64,000 bases of DNA from Cyclobacteriaceae bacterium (GTDB taxonomy: Bacteria > Bacteroidota > Bacteroidia > Cytophagales > Cyclobacteriaceae), in NCBI GenBank assembly GCA_028281285.1, contig JANQKF010000018.1:1-64000 (forward strand), read 5' to 3'. Within the stretch, counting starts at the first letter, position 1; each line of letters starts with the position of its first letter. Made by a program: the position numbers and the translations under genes. Positions 25,870 through 33,965 of the stretch are shown one piece after another. Below the pieces are notes generated by a model. It worked only from the letters and a program-made list of their open reading frames with translations, did no database searches and had not been told where the DNA came from.

Positions 25870-26678
25870 AAAAGTGGATAACAACGCTGTTTGCCTTGGT
25901 TATTGTCCTCAATTGGTCTTTTGGTCAGTCCAATTCGGAATTGGAAATCATTCCAGAAAATCCTGGTAAACCAATCACCTTGTCCATAGGTCATTTGTAC
26001 ACTAGCGTGGATGTGACCGGGTACGATGGCACTTCAATTCTGGTTGAATTATATAGAGGAAACGGTCGGTCAAGGATTAAAAATCCCCCGGTTCGTTATA
26101 CTGAAAATAACAATGAAATCACACTTGACCATGGTCTTCTCACTACTAAAAACTTGCTTTTCAAGCTCAAGGTACCCAGAAACACCATTTTGGATTTTCA
26201 TGGCAGCCTGGCTTCATTCTTTAAGGTGAATGACATGCAATCGGATGTGACTATCAAATCGAATCAGGCAGACATAGAAATTAACAATCTTGTCGGCAAC
26301 CTTGAAGCCAAGACATTCAGGGGGGATATCATCGTCAATAACCTCGAAGGTTCACCATTATTGGAAACTAATAATGGAGATGTAACGCTGAATTTCGTGA
26401 AATTGCCAGAAGGTTATCCGAACATAGTTAAGTCGTTGTACGGGGCGATTAAACTTTATCTTGACCCGAACGACAAGGTTACATTCCGATTTAGGATGAA
26501 CTTCAACTTTGAAAAAATCAAATCTGATTTCCGGTTCCAACTGACCAATCCCAATTCCTTTCCTATGGGAGTAGATAGTAGAACAAATTTCTATAGAACT
26601 ATAAACGGGGGAGGAACGCCAATCTATATCCGACAGTTTAAGGGTTCGGTGGAAATTATAAGCAACGCAAGAGAATAA
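25866..26678 (+). CDS. Secreted DUF4097-like beta-solenoid protein
   Basis: 270 residues. Signal peptide ending VLNWSFGQ. The mature protein is a series of short beta repeats of the adhesin-like DUF4097 type (LSIGHLYTSVDVTGYDGTSILVELY, DVTIKSNQADIEINNLVGNLEAKTFRGDIIVNNLEGSPLLETNNGDVTL). The start codon overlaps the previous stop by 4 nt (ATGA). Since it is in one operon with a sigma factor and its anti-sigma, it is either a regulated envelope component or the ligand sensed by the HEAT domain; this is inference. Confidence 0.8.
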   Translation: MKKWITTLFALVIVLNWSFGQSNSELEIIPENPGKPITLSIGHLYTSVDVTGYDGTSILVELYRGNGRSRIKNPPVRYTENNNEITLDHGLLTTKNLLFKLKVPRNTILDFHGSLASFFKVNDMQSDVTIKSNQADIEINNLVGNLEAKTFRGDIIVNNLEGSPLLETNNGDVTLNFVKLPEGYPNIVKSLYGAIKLYLDPNDKVTFRFRMNFNFEKIKSDFRFQLTNPNSFPMGVDSRTNFYRTINGGGTPIYIRQFKGSVEIISNARE

Positions 26679-26800
26679 TAACAGAGTATCTAAATAATAC
26701 CTAGCGTCAATTTAGCACACGAATAAATTATCAATCCACTTGTCAGGTTTTTCAATTACCTCCCGTCTTGATGGTAATTCAGATGTAAAGAATCAGCACA

Positions 26801-28135
26801 ATGGAATCGAGGAATATTTTAAGAAGCCGGATTACGACTATCATTCTGGTGGCCATTTTGTCTTTTGCTCAATTTGTCGAAGCTCAAACTTTAAAAAATA
26901 GTGAAGTCGAGAAATGGAGAGCAGACTTACAATTTCTCAAAGAACAACTGGAAGAAAGGCATGTCGATTTGTACCATAAAACTTCTAAGGAGGAATTCGA
27001 AGCAACATTTAATGCTTTAATTGAGCAAATGCCTTCACTAACGGAGCCTGAAGTCCTGGTAAAAGTTGCTCAATTGATAGCACTGATAGGAGACGGTCAC
27101 ACCTCCTTTTATGCTGGTAACCAGAAAAAGAAGTGGTTCGGATTTTATGCCATTAAATTCTGGTCATTTTCAGATGGTATTTATGTGATAGGGGCCGACT
27201 TGGAGCATAAGGACCTTATCGGTAAGCGATTGGTTGCCATCGATAAAACGAGCGTTGAAGATGCGATTAACCTTGTGAGCACCACGATAAGTGCCGACAA
27301 TCCGATGGAATATCAATATACAGTTCCATACGATCTGAATAGGGCCGAGTTATTGCATGTTCTCAAGATATCAGAGTCCTCCAAAGAGGCAACATTCAAG
27401 TTTGAAGACGGCTCGAGTTCAACTTTTAAATCCATAGGGCTAAAACCCTTTCGAAATGCGGAATGGTATTCTGCGCATCCGCTGTATAAAGGAGAACGTC
27501 CCCCAAGCATGCGCCTGGAATTTCTTTTTGCCACACCTTTGACTTTACCACACCTCAAAGAGCGAAAGTACTACTGGTATGCTCATTTGCCAGATGAGAA
27601 TGCGATCTACTTTCAGTACAACGTATGTTGGGATCAAAAAGACAGACCCACATTTGCAGCAGTTACCGAGGAGATGTTCAAGTTTATGGATGAAAATCCC
27701 GTAGAAAGGCTGATCATAGATGTGAGGCAGAACACTGGAGGAGAACCCGCGATAGCCCAACCTTTGATTGATGAGCTTTCAAAGAGAAAAGAGTTTACAG
27801 AAGAAGGAAGGCTATTCGTGTTAACAGGAAGAAGAACTTTCTCGGCAGCACTAACTAATGCAGCCCATTTAAGAAGCAAAGTGAACGCAAGGGTCGTGGG
27901 GGAATCCCCAAGAGGTAAGCCCAATAATCCGAGTGAGGGTAGGGATATTGACCTAAAAAAAACCAAGATCTGGTTGACAGTTTCCACGCAGTTTGTGGAA
28001 AGGGATAATGCCTTGGGTGACGCGGACTACTTACCAGTAGAGATCGAAGTGCCGGTATCATTTGAAGAATATCAATCAGGAATTGATAGGGTATTGGAAG
28101 CAGCATTGAAGGCAGAAATTAAAAGCAAAAAGTAA
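26801..28135 (+). CDS. Secreted S41-family peptidase-like protein
   Basis: 444 residues with an N-terminal hydrophobic signal (IILVAILSFAQFVEAQ). The C-terminal half has the S41 (tail-specific/tricorn-like) core: VERLIIDVRQNTGGEPAIAQPLIDEL, then GRRTFSAALTNAAHLR, where the Ser in FSAA sits at the nucleophile position, and ARVVGESPRGKPNNPSEG. The usual PDZ domain is not obvious. The stop codon TAA shares its last A with the ATG of the next gene (TAATG), so the two proteases are translationally coupled. Confidence 0.82.
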   Translation: MESRNILRSRITTIILVAILSFAQFVEAQTLKNSEVEKWRADLQFLKEQLEERHVDLYHKTSKEEFEATFNALIEQMPSLTEPEVLVKVAQLIALIGDGHTSFYAGNQKKKWFGFYAIKFWSFSDGIYVIGADLEHKDLIGKRLVAIDKTSVEDAINLVSTTISADNPMEYQYTVPYDLNRAELLHVLKISESSKEATFKFEDGSSSTFKSIGLKPFRNAEWYSAHPLYKGERPPSMRLEFLFATPLTLPHLKERKYYWYAHLPDENAIYFQYNVCWDQKDRPTFAAVTEEMFKFMDENPVERLIIDVRQNTGGEPAIAQPLIDELSKRKEFTEEGRLFVLTGRRTFSAALTNAAHLRSKVNARVVGESPRGKPNNPSEGRDIDLKKTKIWLTVSTQFVERDNALGDADYLPVEIEVPVSFEEYQSGIDRVLEAALKAEIKSKK

Positions 28136-28914
28136 TGAAAGGTATAAGCAGGAATTTGATAGGTGGATTGGCACTGGCAGTTCTTTCATCTATAGTAGTT
28201 GATCAGGATGAGGAAATTATGATGCGCCATGACGTGGATGAAAACAAATACATCGAACTCGGTAAAAAATATGCTGAACCGTTGGCTCATTTTGGTATTG
28301 CTAATGGGACTCTAATTGCTCCAAGGTGGATTTTGACGGCTGCTCATGTGGCCAACCATAGCAGGTTCCCGGATTCTGTAAGGTTAGGTGACAGGAAATA
28401 TAAAATCGAGGAAACTGTATTCGGACCAAATTACAACGGGCGACCTGGGGCTCATAAGGATATTGCTCTGGTTATGATAGAAGAGCCAATTACTCACATC
28501 AAACCGGTAAAGCTTTACAGGAAGTCCGATGAAGTCGGGCAGACGGTAATATTCGTAGGTACAGGATATGCGGGACATGGAGATAAAGGGCTTGCCGGAG
28601 AAACCAATCGGGACAGGAAGGTGAGGGGAGCTGAAAACAAGATAACTGGAATCTATCGGCAACGCGCTATCACCTTTACCTTTGATGCCCCCGATTCACC
28701 AGATGCTCTGCCTCTGGAAGGAATTAGTGGCCCGGGTGATAGTGGTGGTCCGGCCTTTATTGTAGAGGGAGGTGAAGTGTTTATTGCTGGTGTAAGCTCG
28801 CAACAAGACCTGATGAACAGACCTGCAGAGGGCATGTATGGCGTAGTTGAACGCTACAGTCGGGTGTCTTCCTATTATGACTGGATAATGGAGACCATAA
28901 AGGGGGGAAAGTGA
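28135..28914 (+). CDS. Trypsin-like (S1) serine protease
   Basis: 259 residues. Short N-terminal hydrophobic segment (LIGGLALAVLSSIVV), then a chymotrypsin fold with the whole triad visible: His71 in ILTAAHV, Asp109 in HKDIALV, Ser203 in GPGDSGGPAF. A GTLIAPRWILTAAHV strand precedes the His. Probably exported. It overlaps the S41-like gene by 1 nt; a paired job in processing or degrading periplasmic or outside proteins is inferred. No inhibitor or substrate gene is recognised nearby. Confidence 0.92.
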   Translation: MKGISRNLIGGLALAVLSSIVVDQDEEIMMRHDVDENKYIELGKKYAEPLAHFGIANGTLIAPRWILTAAHVANHSRFPDSVRLGDRKYKIEETVFGPNYNGRPGAHKDIALVMIEEPITHIKPVKLYRKSDEVGQTVIFVGTGYAGHGDKGLAGETNRDRKVRGAENKITGIYRQRAITFTFDAPDSPDALPLEGISGPGDSGGPAFIVEGGEVFIAGVSSQQDLMNRPAEGMYGVVERYSRVSSYYDWIMETIKGGK

Positions 28915-28969
28915 ATGGTAATTGTCATGATTGATATCACCAGCCCTCTCATGAACTCTAATATCGGAT

Positions 28970-29482
28970 TCAATGGATTTTCTTAATTCTGGTAGTGTCA
29001 CCTTTCACCCATGTTTGACCGTTATCGTTTGATCGCTGGCCGATCACAGCATATTCATTGTCCTTGACTTCCGTGAATTCAAGTCGATAAATGTGATCGA
29101 GGGTTCTGGAGCCACCAGTCCTCAGTTGATAGGTGATGCCGTTTTCCCGGACCCATTGGAATGTGGACATGGAGCCCGAACTGAATACATAAGTCTCCTC
29201 CCATAGATTTGATGTGGGGTCTAGAAATCCAAGTGTTTGGTATATGAAAGTACTGTCCTTTGCAACGAAACGCTGTGTGATTGCGCAACCCATTAAATCC
29301 AGTTTGGAGGTTAAGGTTCCGGTAAAAGTTTCGTTCGATCCTTCTACCCGATACTCCTCCCAAGTACCCAAATAGGATTTGAAGATTTCATGGTGTTTTT
29401 CAGGGCATTTTGGTGAGCTGTCTTGAGCAGAAATGGCTAGTGGAGCAATAAGAAAAAGGATTAGAGTTAAGGTTGGTTTCAT
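28970..29482 (-). CDS. Secreted DUF1579-like protein
   Basis: 170 residues with a signal peptide ending PLAISAQ. The mature part (FKSYLGTWEEYRVEGSNETFTGTLTSKLDLMGCAITQRF, TLGFLDPTSNLWEETYVFSSGSM, IYRLEFTEVKDNEYAVIGQRSND) follows the DUF1579/lipocalin-like pattern and is distantly like the tandem pair at 7.4-8.6 kb. Function unknown. Convergent with the trypsin-like gene. Confidence 0.72.
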   Translation of the reverse strand: MKPTLTLILFLIAPLAISAQDSSPKCPEKHHEIFKSYLGTWEEYRVEGSNETFTGTLTSKLDLMGCAITQRFVAKDSTFIYQTLGFLDPTSNLWEETYVFSSGSMSTFQWVRENGITYQLRTGGSRTLDHIYRLEFTEVKDNEYAVIGQRSNDNGQTWVKGDTTRIKKIH

Positions 29483-29582
29483 GGTTGAAAAAGTATGTTC
29501 AGAAGAACGCTACTCTCTTATTTAGGTTCTTCTTTTTAGACAAGCATCAACTCTCTATCGTCATAATCAGCCTGGAATTCGA

Positions 29583-30002
29583 CTAGTCTTTTAGATCAAT
29601 ACTTGAATCGCTGATTTTGACGAATTTCTGAGCGCATGGCTCAATGCAGGGGTAATAGATAAACAAATGGCCATCTTTTAGATCATATCCTATGTCCCGA
29701 AACGCATCGGGTGAACAACCAGGTGAATTAATAATCTGTTTTTCTGGATCATAGGTACCAATATTTTTGCCAGTCATGGCATCAGTCTTACAAATAGCTC
29801 CGTTCGATTCATAAGTATTATCGAGCCGGAAAGCGATAGTCTTGTCGCTATCTACAGGTTGAAATGTACCACTACCATCCCCAGGGTCGGCCAGAACTTC
29901 GCTCAACTGCCATTGACCAATGAGGTCATTTGTATCCAGAAGGTTGGATTGGTCTGTACAGGACGAGGTGATAATGAGAAGTGTCAGAATACGAAATTTC
30001 AT
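29583..30002 (-). CDS. Small lipoprotein, lipocalin-like
   Basis: 139 residues. MKFRILTLLIITSSC gives a short signal peptide and lipobox TSSC, followed by TDQSNLLDTNDLIGQWQLSEVL, the typical start of Bacteroidota lipocalin-like domains (LIGxWxL). Four more Cys residues (GAICKTD, SPGCSPD, YYPCIEPCAQ) could form disulfides. Divergent from the 2H phosphoesterase gene; the 137-nt gap holds the tandem palindromes. Function unknown. Confidence 0.75.
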   Translation of the reverse strand: MKFRILTLLIITSSCTDQSNLLDTNDLIGQWQLSEVLADPGDGSGTFQPVDSDKTIAFRLDNTYESNGAICKTDAMTGKNIGTYDPEKQIINSPGCSPDAFRDIGYDLKDGHLFIYYPCIEPCAQKFVKISDSSIDLKD

Positions 30003-30087
30003 TGTGATTAAATGTTCTTATTCATTTGACAACCCAGGCCTTTAAAGAGTTGGGAATTGACGAAAAGGTTTTCGTTCGGTAAAATTA

Positions 30088-30134
30088 AAAACTAATTAAA
30101 TTAGTTTTATATACTATAATAATTAGTATATTTG
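30088..30134 (+). promoter_or_regulatory. Two adjacent palindromes over a promoter
   Basis: First palindrome: perfect 10-bp arms AAAACTAATT / AATTAGTTTT around one A (30088-30108). Second: perfect 8-bp arms ATATACTA / TAGTATAT around a 7-nt spacer (30109-30131). The second one's right arm overlaps TATATTTG (30127-30134), an exact -7 element 5 nt before the ATG of the next gene, and the first covers the -33 region. This is the layout expected of tandem repressor sites. The predicted transcript is nearly leaderless. Confidence 0.55.
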
Positions 30135-30139
30135 ATTCT

Positions 30140-30742
30140 ATGATCATCCAACCAACACTTCCGAACTTAATCAAGAGATCTGACCTAAGTGAATATCTAG
30201 TTCTTATCAATCCTTCAGATGCTGTTAAAACTGAGGTGGGGGAGATGAAACGAAAGTTCTTCAGAGAACATGGGACTTATGAAGGACAGAATTCATCGGC
30301 ACATGTTTCCTTGATGTCTTTTTTTCAACTCGAAGACAGAGAAGATAAGCTGGTTTATGCAGCCTGTGAGGCTATGAAGCAATGTCAGGAGTTTGATGTT
30401 TTCCTCAACGGTTTTGGGTTTTTTCCTTCAAACAACACCTTTTTCATAGATATTCTGGATAAACAACCAATTATTCACTTGTATCATCAGTTGAGGATCC
30501 AGCTGTTCAGGCAGCTGGTCTCACTGTCTTTCTTGCGCAATGGTTTCTTACCCCACATGACAATCGGGCGGGCAGTTTCTTCAATGCAGTACCTGAACGC
30601 ACTGAGGGAATATGATGGGAAAGCGTATACTAATAATTTTAGAGTTTTTTATTTAACGATCCTGAAGCGGAAAGCCCCCTTCAGGGTTTGGGATAAACTC
30701 ATTGATATTCCGCTGGGCAATCCAGTTCAGGAATTATGGTAA
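30140..30742 (+). CDS. 2H phosphoesterase / 2'-5' RNA ligase-like protein
   Basis: 200 residues with both catalytic histidine motifs: AHVSLM (His55) and PHMTIG (His139), spaced as in LigT/2H phosphoesterases. The family breaks or makes 2'-5' or 2',3'-cyclic phosphate bonds in RNA or small nucleotides. No signal peptide, so cytoplasmic. The promoter carries two palindromes (see separate entry), which suggests tight regulation. Alone on the plus strand between two minus-strand genes. Confidence 0.85.
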   Translation: MIIQPTLPNLIKRSDLSEYLVLINPSDAVKTEVGEMKRKFFREHGTYEGQNSSAHVSLMSFFQLEDREDKLVYAACEAMKQCQEFDVFLNGFGFFPSNNTFFIDILDKQPIIHLYHQLRIQLFRQLVSLSFLRNGFLPHMTIGRAVSSMQYLNALREYDGKAYTNNFRVFYLTILKRKAPFRVWDKLIDIPLGNPVQELW

Positions 30743-30775
30743 TCGAAATGTTTAGGTAATAATATATCCTTCGTA

Positions 30776-30807
30776 GACCTGGAGCTCCCAGACGGGGAGT
30801 CCTGGTC
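30776..30807. repeat. Imperfect inverted repeat between convergent genes
   Basis: GACC-GGA-CTCCC pairs with GGGAG-TCC-GGTC, with one bulge and one mismatch and the loop AGACG. It lies between the 2H phosphoesterase stop and the hydroxyacyl-CoA dehydrogenase stop, so it probably folds at the 3' end of both mRNAs; there is no U run. Confidence 0.5.
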
Positions 30808-30817
30808 GCCAAGGAGA

Positions 30818-31708
30818 TTATTTCTTGAATTGGTCTGCTACGATCAAGTCTTTTGTGCCATGATCCCAAGAATAGAACCCCGAGCCGGACTTTACACCTA
30901 GGTGGCCTGCTGTCACCATGTTTACCAAGAGAGGGCATGGAGCATATTTTGGATTTCCGAACCCATCATACAGTACATTCATGATCGACAGGCAAACATC
31001 TAATCCAATGAAGTCTGCAAGTTGTAACGGGCCCATAGGGTGAGCCATTCCCAGTTTCATTACTGTATCAATTTCTTCAACCCCGGCAACTCCTTCAAAC
31101 AATGTGATGATTGCTTCATTAATCATTGGCATTAAGATACGATTGGCAACAAAGCCAGGATAGTCGTTCACTTCAACAGGTACCTTACCCAACTTTTTGG
31201 AAGTCTCCATTATGGCGTTGGTCACCTCATCAGATGTAGAGTATCCTCTGATTACTTCGACCAGCTTCATGACTGGAACTGGGTTCATAAAGTGCATACC
31301 GATGACTTTATCTGGTCGTCTGGTGACCGCACCGATTTTAGTGATTGGAATGGAAGATGTATTTGATCCAAGGATGCAGGATTCCTTGGTCAACGAATCC
31401 AGGTCCTTAAAGATTTTCAACTTGATATCTACATTCTCGGTAGCTGCCTCCACAACAAGGTCTGCATTGGCCACACCTTCCTGCATTTCGGTAAAAGTGC
31501 TAATATTTGAAAGTGTAGCTACCTTAGTGGCCTCATTGATTTTTTCTTTCGCCAGCATTCTATCCAGGTTTTTTTCAATAGTGACCATGGCCCTATCAAG
31601 CGCATCTTGAGATATATCAACCAAGCTAACTTTAAACCCACTTTGAGCGAACACATGGGCGATGCCATTCCCCATTGTTCCAGAACCGATTACCGAAATA
31701 TTTTCCAT
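30818..31708 (-). CDS. 3-hydroxyacyl-CoA (3-hydroxybutyryl-CoA) dehydrogenase
   Basis: 296 residues, the length of single-domain-pair enzymes such as Hbd/PaaH rather than the fused FadB. N-terminal Rossmann motif ISVIGSGTMGNGIAHVFA, catalytic region VVEAATENVDIKLKIFKDL and NTSSIPITKI, active-site His in IGMHFMNPVPVMKLVEVI, PVEVNDYPGFVANRILMPMINEA, and AMAHPMGPLQLADFIGLDV-like segment (LGMAHPMGPLQLADF). NAD-dependent oxidation of L-3-hydroxyacyl-CoA in fatty-acid or butanoate metabolism. A -7 element TATATTTG lies upstream. Confidence 0.95.
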   Translation of the reverse strand: MENISVIGSGTMGNGIAHVFAQSGFKVSLVDISQDALDRAMVTIEKNLDRMLAKEKINEATKVATLSNISTFTEMQEGVANADLVVEAATENVDIKLKIFKDLDSLTKESCILGSNTSSIPITKIGAVTRRPDKVIGMHFMNPVPVMKLVEVIRGYSTSDEVTNAIMETSKKLGKVPVEVNDYPGFVANRILMPMINEAIITLFEGVAGVEEIDTVMKLGMAHPMGPLQLADFIGLDVCLSIMNVLYDGFGNPKYAPCPLLVNMVTAGHLGVKSGSGFYSWDHGTKDLIVADQFKK

Positions 31709-31734
31709 TATAATGTACGTGCTTAAGTTTCGTG

Positions 31735-31742
31735 CAAATATA
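31735..31742 (-). promoter_or_regulatory. Putative -7 element of the hydroxyacyl-CoA dehydrogenase gene
   Basis: Minus strand TATATTTG followed by C, identical to the tRNA-Thr -7 element, about 26 nt before the ATG. Confidence 0.5.
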
Positions 31743-31794
31743 GAATCTTGTTCCTGAAATTCTTCTTTATTTGAACAATAGAATCGTCCAACCC

Positions 31795-32481
31795 ATGATC
31801 CTCGAAATTTGTGCCAGTACTATTGAATCTGCTCTGAATGCCCAAAATGGAGGAGCTGACAGAATTGAGTTATGTACGCATCTTGAAGTAGGCGGATTAA
31901 CCCCAAGTCATGGGATGATAGTTTTGGCCAGAGAACTGGTAGATCTTCCAATTCATGTTCTGATCCGTCCCAGGGCGGGGAGCTTTGTCTATTCTGCCCT
32001 TGAATTGGAGCAGATGAAAGAAGACATTAAGTTCTGTCAAGAAGTTGGATGCGAAGGTGTAGTGATTGGGGTATTGAACCCAGACAGAACTGTCAATGAA
32101 AACTCGATAAGGATGCTCATAGAGGCCGGGGCTGGATTGGATGTGACATTTCACCGTGCGTTTGATGAGGTGCCAAACCCTTTTGATGCCCTTGAATCAT
32201 TAGTCACGTTAGATGTAAATAGATTACTCACTTCCGGTCAGGCCAGTACCGCCATTGGAGGATATGGTTTGATTGAATCTCTGCTGAAGGAGGCTGATGG
32301 AGAAATCACTATAATGCCTGGTGGGGGAGTTCGTCCTGAAAATATAGCAAACTTGCTAAGCTGTGGAGCCAGTGAGTTTCACTCCTCCGCGATAAATGAG
32401 GGTGAAAGGCATTCCAACCTGGATACTATTCAACAATTAGCGAATCAATTGTCCAGCTCACCCCATAGCTCCAACTCATGA
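31795..32481 (+). CDS. cutC: Copper homeostasis protein CutC
   Basis: 228 residues from ATG 31795 (MILEICASTIESALNAQNGGADRIELC); the track start is a TTG at 31771. CutC signature segments: GGADRIELCTHLEVGGLTPSHGMI, IHVLIRPRAGSFVYSALELEQM, GCEGVVIGVL, DVTFHRAFDEVPNPFDALESL, RLLTSGQASTA, ITIMPGGGVRPENIANLL, EFHSSA. TIM-barrel protein linked to copper tolerance; its biochemical role remains debated. Its 3' end overlaps the convergent DUF6090-like gene by 37 nt. Confidence 0.94.
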   Translation: MILEICASTIESALNAQNGGADRIELCTHLEVGGLTPSHGMIVLARELVDLPIHVLIRPRAGSFVYSALELEQMKEDIKFCQEVGCEGVVIGVLNPDRTVNENSIRMLIEAGAGLDVTFHRAFDEVPNPFDALESLVTLDVNRLLTSGQASTAIGGYGLIESLLKEADGEITIMPGGGVRPENIANLLSCGASEFHSSAINEGERHSNLDTIQQLANQLSSSPHSSNS

Positions 32482-33158
32482 TCGATTTGTATAAGTACCA
32501 GACTATCTCTGGACCTGGCCTGCTCGGTCATACTTTTTAGGAACTCGTAGTTCTCACCTAGCCGTGTAATGGTATTAATGGTGGTGTTTCGAAACAGAAC
32601 ACTTCGGTTTCCTAAACTGGCCCCAGCTTCCCAATCCAATTCATCTTCAATGGATTCAAATTTCCTTACCATACTGTTGATGGCTCGTTTCACATTAACC
32701 CTGCTTTCATGCGCCCTATGGTGTAGCGCCAAACGCGACTTTAAAGTGTCATTTTTGATAAATGAATAAAAGTCACTTGTGAGTATAGCGTATTGTGGTG
32801 ATTCGAATATCCATGGTGTCACTCCATAGATTGCTCCATCATTGATCAACTTCATTATAGAATCAGCACTCGCTCTTGTTTTGGATCGGAACAGCGAATC
32901 AAAAAACATGTATTTTCGAATACTGCCCTTTATATAACCCTGACCATCAACTGGGTTGTAATTGTCATTCAATTCGTAATTGAAAGCCCCCTGGTTATTC
33001 AGAAGATCTCTCTTGAAATCTTTTAAATGGCGAAGATATTCAATGTTCTGACTACGCACTTCCCTGCGATTATCAACGAAAAAAGCTCCTATTACGCTCA
33101 GAAAAATTAAGAGAGCCTCTCCAATCCAACGACCGATGGGTTTTCTTTCTTTTCTCAT
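32445..33158 (-). CDS. DUF6090-like membrane-anchored protein, paralogue 1
   Basis: 237 residues. An N-terminal helix RWIGEALLIFLSVIGAFFVDNRRE anchors it, followed by a mostly helical body (YLRHLKDFKRDLLNNQ, SRLALHHRAHESRVNVKRAINSMVRKFESIEDELDW). The layout GE-LLIF-S-IGAFF-(V/E)N-R matches DUF6090-type proteins of Bacteroidota. It is clearly related to the next gene (33243-33941) in order of blocks and anchor sequence. Function unknown; the cutC gene overlaps its 3' end. Confidence 0.7.
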   Translation of the reverse strand: MRKERKPIGRWIGEALLIFLSVIGAFFVDNRREVRSQNIEYLRHLKDFKRDLLNNQGAFNYELNDNYNPVDGQGYIKGSIRKYMFFDSLFRSKTRASADSIMKLINDGAIYGVTPWIFESPQYAILTSDFYSFIKNDTLKSRLALHHRAHESRVNVKRAINSMVRKFESIEDELDWEAGASLGNRSVLFRNTTINTITRLGENYEFLKSMTEQARSRDSLVLIQIDHELELWGELDN

Positions 33159-33242
33159 ACCGAAATCTAATAAACTTCCATCAGCTTTAATATCAGTGAT
33201 TATGTTATTGCGGTCAACAGCAGTGATTTGCCACGGGCTGAT

Positions 33243-33941
33243 TTACCAAAGTGTCAATTCCTTATTGATTTCTACTAGTATCGTGCTATCCCTGGTTTTG
33301 TTCCAGGCAGTAAGCCTCTTCAACTGATGGTAATGGTCATGGATTTTACGTGTCTTATTCAGCATTTGGTTCGAGAAAATCAGTCGATTATTCGAAATGT
33401 CATTAGGGCTGATCAGGTTTAGTTCTTCCTGGAACAGCTGAAATTCCTTTAACATATTATCGAGATCATCTTTGGCCTCATGTCTCAATTGATTATCCAT
33501 TTTGTGGCTCGTGATACTGCTTTTTAATGCTGGATTCTTGATGAAATAATAGTAGTCCAAGGAGAGTTTCTCATGGTGAGGAGAAGGAAAAATGTGTTTG
33601 ACAATACCATAATTCGCTTTGGTAGTCAGTAGCTCTATGATAGTAGTTACTTGGGTAGAATCCCCGGATTCCATAAGCATCAACAAGGAGTCGTATACTC
33701 CGATTTTCACATTCCATAGATCAGATTGATTAACATTGCCAGGGATTAATTCCAATTCCATAGTCAATGAACGCAGATTGGATTCTAAGCTGAATTGGAA
33801 GTCCCTGAGATGTTTGAGGTAAAGTCTTTCCTCAGATTTGCGCTCACGGTAATTTTCCACATAAAATGCGCCCAATATGCTGAAGAAAATGAGTAAGGTT
33901 TCACCGACCCAACGTGAAACGGGTTTGTTTTTGCTTCTCAT
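33243..33941 (-). CDS. DUF6090-like membrane-anchored protein, paralogue 2
   Basis: 232 residues from ATG 33941 (the track adds a GTG codon). N-terminal anchor RWVGETLLIFFSILGAFYVENYRERKSEE, then YLKHLRDFQFSLESNLRSL and a helical C-terminal part (HKMDNQLRHEAKDDLDNMLKEFQLFQEEL) paralleling its neighbour. Both have blocks where the Y-F-IKN-LKS region (YYYFIKNPALKS / FYSFIKNDTLKS) is nearly the same. Tandem duplication with 84 nt between. Function unknown. Confidence 0.7.
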   Translation of the reverse strand: MRSKNKPVSRWVGETLLIFFSILGAFYVENYRERKSEERLYLKHLRDFQFSLESNLRSLTMELELIPGNVNQSDLWNVKIGVYDSLLMLMESGDSTQVTTIIELLTTKANYGIVKHIFPSPHHEKLSLDYYYFIKNPALKSSITSHKMDNQLRHEAKDDLDNMLKEFQLFQEELNLISPNDISNNRLIFSNQMLNKTRKIHDHYHQLKRLTAWNKTRDSTILVEINKELTLW

Positions 33942-33965
33942 CACAAAAATTTAATGTACCTAAAT

